Below are positions 55,324 through 64,000 of a stretch of 64,000 nucleotides of DNA, in pieces. Source of the DNA: Nelumbo lutea. Its lineage: Eukaryota > Streptophyta > Magnoliopsida > Proteales > Nelumbonaceae. The notes beneath the pieces are model-generated. The model was not told where the DNA came from. It worked only from the letters and a program-made list of their open reading frames with translations, and did not search any database. The first letter of the stretch is position 1. Each line of letters opens with the position of its first letter. The stretch spans positions 140,387,017 through 140,451,016 of the forward strand of contig JAKGHH010000001.1 of NCBI GenBank assembly GCA_022828595.1, in the 5' to 3' direction. The translations under genes and the position numbers were made by a program.

Positions 55324-55430
55324 GTTCATGGGCCGGGCTTCGGGCCCGATTTTACACTGTCTCGGGCTCGGGCTTTGGGCCAGGCTTATTATAATTTTGA
55401 CAAAAGCCAAACCCGAGCCCGGCCATGAAC
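55324..55430. mobile_element. Small inverted-repeat element (107 bp)
   Basis: Starts GTTCATGGGCCGGGCTTCGG and ends GAGCCCGGCCATGAAC, a long palindrome-like pair around an AT-rich centre. MITE-like; no clear target duplication. Confidence 0.6.
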
Positions 55431-55734
55431 ACTTGCGGTTTGTGACTTTGTTTCAAATGTTCAACAGCCACATCAACTTGTTTTCGTTACTGGATAGTGA
55501 ATGCGCCATGAATTACTGTAAATTAATTCTCATTCAAATTGAAACCTACTAATCAGCATTTAAATCCCATTCACCATGGTGGGTCTTAAAGCCATGTCTA
55601 TTGGAAGCCTATTCCCATGCAAATAAGTGCATCTCCAGATAACAATTTATCCTATTTTTTATAAGTTCTTTATCTTATCAGTCGTGAAATGTTGATCCCC
55701 GGCAGCTAGGGTGTAGTCAATGGGAGGGGTGATC

Positions 55735-56245
55735 ATTCATGCACCGGGCCAGGATTAGGACTAATGATAAGGGTTTTAACCTAGGCCTGGGCTCATCCCG
55801 GTCTGGTCCCTAAGCCTAGATTGCAAGTTTAAGCCTGATCCTACACGGGCTAGGTCAAGTTTATGGGCTTTTCAGGCCTAATGAGTAATGAGTTTGGGTA
55901 TATGACATTTAATAATAAAAAATTTATTTTTTCAAAATTTTAAATTAAATAAAATGTAATGCATGCAAAAAAAATATGGTATAAAGCCCAAGTTAAATTG
56001 GACTTAGCTATGCTTTGGCCTTTGGGCCTAGGCACAATAAACAAAAGAGGCATGACCTCATTTAATTCTGGTTTGGTTTGGCTTGACTTATCTATCCTTC
56101 TATAGATGAAGGCACCTTCTTTCCCATTCTAAAGCAATATGAGACTTGGAATAACACTAAATAGTGAGTGTTACTATTGAGTGTTTTTCCAAGTCTCACA
56201 TTGCTTAAGCAATGAGAATGAAGGCTTTGCCTAGGAGGACGTTCA
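55735..56245. repeat. AGGGCT-family repeat, second copy (reversed)
   Basis: Reverse-orientation relative of 36632-37386: shared words include AGCCCAAGTTAAATTGG, GAGACTTGGAATAACACT and GAATGAAGGC with the same inner hairpin. The right end is lost where gypsy E begins (56272). Confidence 0.6.
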
Positions 56246-56271
56246 TACATGTATTGACATGTGTCAACTTA

Positions 56272-56623
56272 TTAAAAGAACTAGGAAAGAGCATGAAACT
56301 TGATCTTGATCTTGATCCTCTTGGGCTGTCTTGATAAGGTTGCACCCTCTTGGAATTCTTGGGCTTGATCTTCCACCGTCCGATCTCCCTGGCTCTCCTT
56401 ATGCATGAATCTGGGAATCTTGGATTTCTTGATGCTTCTTGGAGTCTTTGTTGGATCTTGATTGGAGTCTTGAATTCTTGCTAATCTTGGAAGAGTCTTG
56501 ATAATCTTGGAGTATTGGATTAAGTCTTGAACTATCCTTTCTTGACTTATCTTGGACTCTTGTCCTTATCCTAGAAGCTGCCACCCCTAGGGGTGAGATG
56601 GGCCTTGAGATGGGCCTCCATCA
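56272..56623 (-). repeat. Gypsy E 3' LTR, truncated
   Basis: Matches 61352-61724. Sequence left of 56272 is the unrelated AGGGCT repeat, so the outer end was deleted or overwritten. Confidence 0.9.
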
Positions 56624-57779
56624 TTCTCCCCCACTTGGAGAAGAACTCGACCCGAGTCGTGACTAGGATAGGCAAGTGCTACCTCTGGCAAGTACCGGTG
56701 AAGGTCAGCAACGTTGAAGGTTTTGAATATACCCATATGATCTGGTAGGTCCACTATATAGGCATTATCATTAATCTTCTTCATGATCTTGTATGGACCA
56801 TACTTCCGAGGCTTCAAACTTGTTGTAGGTACCTACAGGAATTCTTTCCTTCCTTAAGAAGACCATAACCTCATCACCTACATCAAACACTTGAGACCGT
56901 CGGTGCTTGTCTGCGGCCATCTCTGTACTTGGCGTTGGATTGCTCAAGCTTTCTGCTTCATGGCCTCTTGGACGGACTGGACTTGTTCTGCCATTTGTTC
57001 TACTAAGATACTGGCGCTGGGTACTCTGGGTAGCTTTACTAAATCCAGTGCATGGTTAGGTACCTTCATGTATATGATGGAGAATGGGGATCTACCTGTA
57101 GAACTGTGCACTGCATTGTTATAGGTGAACTCAGCCTAGGCTATGGTGAAATCCCACTGTTTTGGCCTTTCCTAACATATGCTGTGAATAAATTCCCTAA
57201 GATCTGGTTTACCACTTCTGTCTGTCCATCTGTCTGCGGGTGGGCTGTACTGTTGAAGTTAAGTGATGAATCAAATAACCTTCACAAGGTCATCCAAAAG
57301 TGATTGAGGAACCGTGTGTCACGGTCTGATGTGATGGTCTTGGGTACCCCATGCAAGCGGACAATCTCCCTGAAAAATAATTTGGTTGTTGCGGATGCAT
57401 CTGCTGTTTTCTTGCACGGGAGGAAGTGAGCCATTTTTGAGAATCTATCAACCACCACGAAGACGGAATCCATGTTCCTTTGGGTCTTTGGCAAGCCTAG
57501 CACAAAATCCATGGACAAGTCTTCCCATATAGCAGTAGGAAAGGGTAGGTGCATGTAGAGACCTATGTTCTGGGTTTGTCCCTTAGCTGTCTAACAAACA
57601 TAGCACCTTCTTACAATAGTAGACACGCCCCTTCTTAATTTCGGCCAGTAATATCGCCCCTTAATTGCTTCTCCCGTTTTATCCCTTCCCAAGTGTCCTG
57701 CTAGTCCACCCCCATGCAAATTCCTGATGTTCTTTTTGCGGAGGGAGGTGCAAGGGATACACAGTTGTTCCCCTTTCAT
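56587..57779 (-). pseudogene. Gypsy E integrase (broken)
   Basis: Zinc-finger part at 57591-57779 (NLHGGGLAGHLGRDKTGEAI, YYWPKLRRGV, CYVC). Core at 57282-57554: [20 protein letters not shown] (first Asp), [14 protein letters not shown] (second Asp). The Glu-bearing [12 protein letters not shown] block follows at about 57235 in a shifted frame. C-terminal KPRKYGPYKIMKKINDNAYI and FNVADLHRYLP at 56690-56817. Frameshifts and stops throughout. Confidence 0.9.
56624..56640 (-). other. Gypsy E polypurine tract
   Basis: The minus strand reads CCAAGTGGGGGAGAA before TGATGGAGGC of the LTR. Confidence 0.75.
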
Positions 57780-57854
57780 AAGGAACCCATCATAAATAAA
57801 GAAGTCTTCTGCTGGCTGCTTATTTCACATTTCTCCCATACCTGTTGGAAGCCT

Positions 57855-59090
57855 TCATTCCTGAGCATATAAGTCTTTTAGGCACTCAAAACCCACAATC
57901 TCAACATAGAGGGTCTTGATGAGAGCCACACACCTACTAAGTGCATCCGCCACTTTATTTTGTTGTCCTGTCTTATACACAATTTTGTATGGGAACTTAT
58001 CTAGGAAAGTAGACCATCTGGCATGTAAATCACTTCTTAATTGCTTTTGCCCACTAAGATATTTTAGGGCCTGGTGGTCAGTATAGAGAACAAATTCTTT
58101 TGCAATTAAATAGTGTTTCCATGTCTTCAAGACTCTAACTAGAGCATAGAACTCTTTGTCATAACTAGACCACTTTCTCTTGGCTTCACATAGTTTTTCA
58201 CTGAAGAAAGCAATGGGTCTTTTCTCTTGGGACAATACAACCCCTATGCCAACTCCACTAGTATCACATTCAACCTCAAATAATTTATTAAAGTCTGGCA
58301 AGGCAAGAACAGGAGCAGAGCATAATTTTTCTTTTATGAGAGCAAAACTTTGTTCTTGTTCTTTTCCCCATTGAAATTTACCCTTTTTCAAACATTCAGT
58401 AATGTGAGCCATGATACTACTAAAATTCTTAATAAAACGCCTATAGAAGGTTGCCAACCCATGAAATCGCCTGACATCTGTGACAGTGGATGGGGTTGGC
58501 CACTCCCTAATGGCTTTCACTTTTTCTTCATCTACTTTCACACCCTCCTTGCTTATAATAAATCCCAGAAATAATAAATTATCACTCATAAAGATGCATT
58601 TCTTCAAATTAGCATATAATTTATTTTCCCTTAATGTTTTCAAGACCTCCCTAATATGTCCCACATGCTCAGTGATAGATTTGTTGTATATCAAAATATC
58701 ATCAAAATAGACTACAACAAATTTACCAATGAAAGGTGCAATACTTGGTTCATCAGCCTCATGAATGTGCTGGTGTGTTGGTTAGCCCAAAGGGCATGAC
58801 TAACCACTCGAACAAGTCATCTCTGGTTTTGAAGGTTGTCTTTCATTCATCTCCAGGACGGATCCTGATTTGATGATATCCACTCCTGAGATCTATTTTT
58901 GAGAAAACTATAGCTCCGCTTAGTTAGTCTAGCATGTCGCCCAGCCTAGGAATGGGAAATTTGTATCCATTAGTAATCTTGTTAATGGCCCTGCTGTCGA
59001 CACACATTGTCCAACTGCCATCCTTCTTAGGTGTAAGTAAGGCAGGTACTGCACAAGGAATCATGCTGATTTGAATGTGTCACTTTTTCA
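57855..59090 (-). pseudogene. Gypsy E reverse transcriptase and RNase H
   Basis: RT from about 59090: [48 protein letters not shown], then the catalytic YFDD at about 58705-58716 ([14 protein letters not shown]). A long open frame 57855-58694 continues through [37 protein letters not shown] and RNase [17 protein letters not shown] (Asp), [12 protein letters not shown] (Glu), [13 protein letters not shown] (Asp), KVADALSR. RNase H looks intact over 279 codons; RT upstream has frameshifts near 58750 and a stop near 58927. Confidence 0.92.
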
Positions 59091-59999
59091 ATAATTCTTC
59101 TACCTTTTCCCGTAAGATTTTATTCTCCTTAGGACTCATCCTGTAATGTGGGAGGTTAGGTAGACTAGCACCTAGAACAAAATCAATATGGTGCTGTATA
59201 TTTCTCATGGGAGGGAGTTCATTTGGTAACTCCTCTGGAATTACATCATTAAATTCATCCAGTAGTCCCTGTATTTCAACTGGAATTTTATTTTCATCAT
59301 TAACATCTTCTCCTTTTACTACTAACAAATGTATTTCATGAATATCCTTACATTCTTTAACAAATTCAGCATGATGATGGGTGATGGTAAGGAAATCCTT
59401 CTCATGTGCCTTTGGAATATTTTTTTCTACTATGTGTAACAAAGTATAACGTGTACCATCTTTTTTAAGTTGGTAGGTATTTTTCCTACCCATGTGCCTT
59501 GCATCTGTATCAAATTTCCAAGGCCTCCCTAACAAAATATGGCAAGCATCCATATCTACAATATCACAATATACTTCATCATGGCACTTACCAATTGAAA
59601 AGGTATCTTGCAGCGTTCTTCCACTCGTACGCCGCCTCCTTCTTTGATCCACTGAATTGTGTATGGGTTCGGATGTTTTTCAGGAATCAGCTATAATTGT
59701 TGGATGACATCCCTACAAATAATATTTTCCTGACTGCCACTATCAATAATTAAATTAAATAAAATTTCCTTGACAATACATCTGGTACGAAATAATCTGT
59801 GCCTTTGAAAGGTATCCTTATTTTTCTGGGACAACATTAATTTTCTTACCACACAAATATACTCCTCATGTTCATATGGACCCTCTTCATCCTCTCCATC
59901 AGGCCCATGGTATACTTCCTCATCAATATCTTCTTCCTCCTCCCTTTCTACCATATTAACTGCCTTCCTCCTGAGACAGTCACTGGATCTATGTCTCAC
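59080..59999 (-). pseudogene. Gypsy E protease and link to RT
   Basis: 59691-59999 has the end of the gag knuckle and an acidic linker (EREEEEDIDEEVYHGPDGED), then the protease start with intact active site DSGS (59733-59744) in NLIIDSGSQENIICRD. 59080-59652 carries the rest of protease (CHDEVYCDIVDMDACHILLG, RPWKFDTDARH) and the RT leader (LPNELPPMRNIQHHIDFVLG). A frameshift parts the two. Confidence 0.9.
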
Positions 60000-61111
60000 C
60001 TCATTACATTTAAAACATTTAATAGGAGCAGGCCTTGCATAAGGGCTACTGGGTTTAGGAGGGTTGGAAGGATTACCTCGCGTATGTCCTCCTGTAGTAG
60101 CCTTACCGACGTTACTTGTGCTTGTCGGGTGAGAAGGTTGTACTACTGGGACTGATTTGTTTCTGTTGACAGTTGCCGGTCAGTTGTCGCTTCTGTTGTT
60201 CCGGCGGTAATTATCACCGCGTGCCTTGTCTTGGAACATTAATTTTGCTTTCAAGGCTAGGTTCCTTGCTTCCTGCACACTGAGAACCATCTGTACACCA
60301 ATTTTATCTCTGATGGACGGTCTCAAACCGCTTAGATAACGGGCTGCTTGCTGGTTATCACTTTCAGACAACTGGTTTCTTTCTGCTAATCTTAAATATT
60401 CTGATGTGTACTCATTAACACTACGTGAACCCTGCACACACCGCTGGTAAGATTCAAACATATATTGTTCATAGTCTGGAGGTAAAAATCTACCTCTGAT
60501 TAATTGTTTCATGCGCCTCCAGGTTCAAACAAGACCCCTTCCTTCTTTCATCCGGGTTTCTTTCATCCGTTCCACCAAACAAATGCGCCTCCCTTTAATT
60601 GGAAAGCTACCAGTTTTACCCTTCGTTCCTCTGGTATCTCCATGTAATCAAAGAACCTATCGACTTCTGTGATCTAATCCAGAAGTCCCTCTATACCAAG
60701 ATCTCCACTAAAAGTAGGAATATCTACCTTGAATTTAAATTCATCATTATTCCTACGGGGATTGAAATTACCTTGATTGTGCCAATTTCTACTGTTTCTG
60801 TCGTTGTCAGGAAGAAACTAGAGCACCACCAAATTCCAGATCATCGTCACTGTCGTCGTCCAGGATTGGTCATCGTAGCACAGTATGGACGGGTGGTCTG
60901 TCGTGGTCGTCTCCCTCAATTTGCTGTGGATGTTCCCGGTTTCGGGAGCAACTTCCCGTAACAAGGTTCGTAGTTGTTCAACCATCTCTGCCAACTGCTT
61001 CTCGATGTTACGTGTGGTTGTATGCTGTTCTTCGATTGCTCTCCAAACAGTTGGAAATCCCTGATCTCCGTCACGGGGTGGGTTGCGACTGCTACCGTCT
61101 GGGTTGGACAT
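60000..61111 (-). pseudogene. Gypsy E gag (broken)
   Basis: Starts at ATG 61111-61109 (MSNPDGSSRNPPRDGDQGFP) with an N-terminal coiled-coil-like part (IEKQLAEMVEQLRTLLREV). The central gag domain reads VDIPTFSGDLGIEGLLD and [20 protein letters not shown] (60600-60760), then MKQLIRGRFLPPDYEQYMFE (60180-60512). The CCHC knuckle CFKCNEVRHRSSDC is at about 59978-60020. Stops and a short disordered stretch near 60520-60600 break the frame. Confidence 0.88.
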
Positions 61112-61128
61112 GATTGGGCGAATTCCAT

Positions 61129-61140
61129 GCTCTGATACCA
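61129..61140 (-). other. Gypsy E primer-binding site (tRNA-iMet)
   Basis: TGGTATCAGAGC on the minus strand, 2 nt from the LTR end. Confidence 0.93.
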
Positions 61141-61142
61141 CC

Positions 61143-61724
61143 TGGCGCAACATGGAAGCAATGAAAAATCGGGCTGGCTATGCAAGCACTGGGCGGTTGC
61201 TAGCTTCTAGCGAAGAACACCGAATTCTCTAGGAGAGAGAAAATGTGGCGAAAATTGGAAGAAGAGAACTTGAAGAAATTCTGAAAAATGTGAAGTATGA
61301 ATTGATGAATAATTCTGGGAAAATAACAGTATTTATAATACATTTAGAAATTTTAAAAGAACTAGGAAAGAGCATGAAACTTGATCTTGATCTTGATCCT
61401 CTTGGGCTGTCTTGATAAGGTTGCACCCTCTTGGAATTCTTGGGCTTGATCTTCCACCGTCCGATCTCCCTGGCTCTCCTTATGCATGAATCTGGGAATC
61501 TTGGATTTCTTGATGCTTCTTGGAGTCTTTGTTGAATCTTGATTGGAGTCTTGAATTCTTGCTAATCTTGGAAGAGTCTTGATAATCTTGGATTCTTGAT
61601 AAGTCTTGGATTAAGTCTTGATGGGTCTTGAGTTATCCTTTCTTGACTTACCTTAGACTCTTGTCCTTATCCTAGGAGCTGCCGCCCCTAGGGGTGAGAT
61701 GAGCCTTGGGATGGGCCTCCATCA
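61143..61724 (-). repeat. Gypsy E 5' LTR
   Basis: About 582 bp, TGGCGCAAC...CTCCATCA on plus. Contains repeated TCTTGAT and TTCTTGG words. Confidence 0.88.
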
Positions 61725-61867
61725 CCATCCCCTGTTTCTTTGCCCTCAATAAAGCTTTTAAGTACAAGTGATGGTAGGTTTCCCAAATTTAAAGCCTAAG
61801 ATTGAGGATAGAGTCAAGCTATACATTCAAAAACTAGGGAAAATCACTTGTGCAGAGAGAAGTAGCC

Positions 61868-62005
61868 ATGAGCAGGTGTTTGGGGATACCAGTAAAGCTT
61901 CTATACGAAACACCAAGGCATGTGGGGACTGTGGAACTAAAGAGCGGAGAGCTTTACAAAGGCACCATGGTTGGATGCCTCTGTAAGGATGTATCTGTTC
62001 CATGA
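61868..62005 (+). pseudogene. SmD3-like N-terminal fragment (spliceosomal Sm protein)
   Basis: ATG at 61868 opens a 45-residue frame: MSRCLGIPVKLLYETPRHVG then TVELKSGELYKGTMVGC. This matches the N-terminus and first Sm motif of the conserved U snRNP protein SmD3 (family pattern SxGIPVKLLHE..GH.VTVELKSGELYRG.M.EC). After VGC the expected EDNWNCQLEN block is replaced by LCKDVSVP and a stop, and I found no second Sm motif to 64000. It could be a dead gene piece or, less likely, a first exon of a badly decayed gene. It lies 140 bp right of the gypsy E LTR. Confidence 0.72.
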
Positions 62006-64000
62006 ATGTGTAATGTGTAATGGTAAGTGTGAGAATGGATTATGTGATTAGTTTTTAGTTTACTTTGCCTCTGATTTCTTATCTGGTTAATTTTTCAGGT
62101 CTGCAAATGCAACGAGATAGTTCATTATCAGTAAGCTTTTGGACTCCCCCCCCCCAAATAAATAAATAAATAAATCCTAGTCTTTGTACTTATTCCAATT
62201 TTTTTTGGTTTTTTACATCTGATAAATGTGTGAGGCTCGCATAGGTTTCCATTTCATATTCTAACCAAGGACAACCCCTAAAATTAAGTTGCCCATGATT
62301 CTGTATTAAGAAAATCTTTGAGCGAAAACCTTTTGGTTGTGACGCTTGCATTCTGAATTTAGATTTCATTCTTTGTATGTGTCTTTAATATTTATGCATC
62401 TTAACTGGTTGATTAAGTAAAATGCAGTTTATGTCTTGAATAAAAGCTCTTATCATAGAAAAATGAACAAAGGATTCAAGACCTTAATAGGATTGGGCAT
62501 GAAGCTTCATTTGACCTCTTTTCTTAACTAATTGAAATACATTAACCATTAATATATAAATATTTGTAATTCTAGCATTACAAGAGACGTAAGGGAATGT
62601 TGAAACTATGATTCCACCATGTCAATTTGCATATGAAATGAATAATCTTTATTCATCAGTTTTTTTGAAGGATAATATAATTTGAATTTTTGTTTTTTAT
62701 CTTTCTTTTCTTATTCTAATGGATTGTAGAAAAGAAGTTATGGGAACACCCATAGCTTGCCACTGCACTCTCCTTGGGAAGAACCTCAAGGCTTAAAGCC
62801 GTCATGCCTTCTATAACATGATTAGATGAGCTTATCATGGTTAATTATTGATTTTTTCTCAATTAAAGTAATATAAGAATAGTTCATGATCAGGAGCATT
62901 TTTTATCAATTAAGTTTAAAATAAAATCGTTAATTAATGATTGCATTTAATTACCCGGTTCATGAGTACAATGATGTTATCAACAGGCCTTCCAAAATGA
63001 CACGTTCAATATGATATATTGAAGCCTTGAAGGCTTTTGAGGTTTGAGCTTTCTAAATGCTTTTCTTTTCCTTTTAGGTTCATTAAACCGGTCCAATGAA
63101 GGCAAAATAATGTAATCAAGACCATGAGACTAAAAGGTTTATATCCATAGACCCCATCTTAAGAGCTTCCCAACATAGTTTTGAAGGAGCTAGGTCAAGG
63201 ATGGGCAACAACAGTATTCCTTGTCAGTTGCCACAGGTGACTATTTGCCTAGCACTACCTAGCTAATTTTTTACATTCAAAAATTTTTAACTTGTTTCCT
63301 TATTTGTTTTCTGAATTAACTTGTGATGTAAGGTCAATTGCTCTGCTACTGAATAAGGCCCATCTATTTTGGTACCAGTTATTGTAAGACTGGTATGATC
63401 CAAGATTGGATTGTTGGAAAAATTGGGGAAAAAGCAAAAGGGAAATGATATTTTGGAAGGTCTAGGTCTAAGACTTGGATTTGTGGAGCTAGGGGCAGAT
63501 CCATGGAAGATGGATGAAGGTTTACCTAGGATTGTAGGACTGTTTGATAATATTATGAAAGCTATTGTGGGACTGTTTTTTTTGCAATATTCAGAAATTT
63601 CTAGAGAAAGTAAAGAAAAGAAATTAAATATATTGAGATTGTAATTGGATTAGAAAGAAAGAGCAAAGCTTAGAACTGACCCACCGTAGAGGTTTCTTCG
63701 AGGTAAGGTATCAACTAAGATGGATACCTCTCTGTTCTGAATCTTGTCTTCAATCCTCATCATCTGAGGACCGATTTAAACTTGCAAGTACGGGAGTCAA
63801 TGGGCAGGTTTTGGCGTCCAAATCAAAATCCATTTGGACGGATTGGACAGACCAATAAGACATTGAATTTGGACGAACTGGACAGACCAATATGACATAT
63901 CGGATTGGACCTAGTCTGTCCATAATGAATTTATATTGGATTGAACCAATTTCTGGTCCATGGATAGAAGATTAGAACATAGGTGTCAATGGACCAGGTT
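62006..64000. other. Unrecognised sequence, repeat words at the end
   Basis: AT-rich with a C run and (AAAT)n at 62146-62176. A plus frame at 63411-63644 (77 codons) shows no domain. From about 63790 repeated words (GGACGGATTGGACAGACCAA, GTGTCAATGGACCAGG) belong to a dispersed repeat also seen reversed near 46870-46940. Confidence 0.4.

Larger units (their letters stand above)
56272..61724 (-). mobile_element. Ty3/gypsy retrotransposon E, chromovirus-like, decayed
   Basis: 5' LTR 61143-61724, primer site for tRNA-iMet (61129-61140), gag, protease, RT, RNase H, integrase, purine tract and 3' LTR 56272-56623 (its outer 200 bp are missing). The LTRs differ by roughly 2-3 percent plus a short indel over the shared 350 bp, so it is recent. 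Domain order with integrase after RNase H marks gypsy. The integrase tail (KPRKYGPYKIMKKINDNAYI) is like chromoviruses; the exact clade is unsettled. Many frameshifts. Confidence 0.92.

Noticed and set aside
63411..63644. 77-codon plus frame near the right edge
   Set aside because: No recognisable domain; inside AT-rich, repeat-like sequence.

Overview
The window is nuclear DNA of a flowering plant. It has spliced protein genes, Ty1/copia and Ty3/gypsy retrotransposons with plant-type primer sites (one matching the plant initiator-Met tRNA), a plant LINE, and Tourist-like and hAT-like MITEs. The species cannot be fixed from the sequence. No CRISPR array, bacterial operon or tRNA/rRNA gene was seen. 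Host coding sequence is sparse: the 3' half of one receptor kinase, one small membrane-protein gene and a broken Sm-protein fragment. Most of the rest is nested transposable elements (TEs).

Layout. 1-13.6 kb: 3' part of a malectin/LRR receptor-like kinase on +. It has seven visible exons, and one 11-kb intron holds an antisense LINE and an antisense copia element. 13.6-16.9 kb: intergenic, with AT-rich tandem duplications. 16.9-26.6 kb: Tat-type gypsy element B on +, with a reversed extra ORF near its 3' end, inserted into the AT-rich repeat. 26.6-35.5 kb: MITEs, a 1.69-kb solo LTR and a small gene on - at 31.5-32.0 kb. 35.5-45.5 kb: gypsy element C on -, split by a long insertion that carries a 169-bp tandem array, itself split by a second, reversed copy of the solo LTR; a further repeat interrupts C's reverse transcriptase. 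45.5-48.2 kb: degenerate repeats, a MITE and an RNase H-like fragment. 48.2-54.8 kb: Tat-type gypsy element D on -, inside a Tourist-like MITE. 55-56.3 kb: short repeats. 56.3-61.7 kb: chromovirus-like gypsy element E on -. 61.7-64 kb: an SmD3-like fragment and unrecognised sequence.

How the parts relate. The kinase exons keep reading frame and GT-AG sites across the TE-filled intron, so the gene may still work if that intron is spliced. All retroelements carry stops, frameshifts, deletions or changed catalytic residues and look non-autonomous now. The most interesting signal is the extra ORF of the two Tat elements B and D. It runs opposite to pol, has its own TATA-like box, and in both elements appears to be cut by two short GT-AG introns with the same phases (1, then 0) at equivalent places. 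It therefore looks like a small spliced gene carried as cargo.
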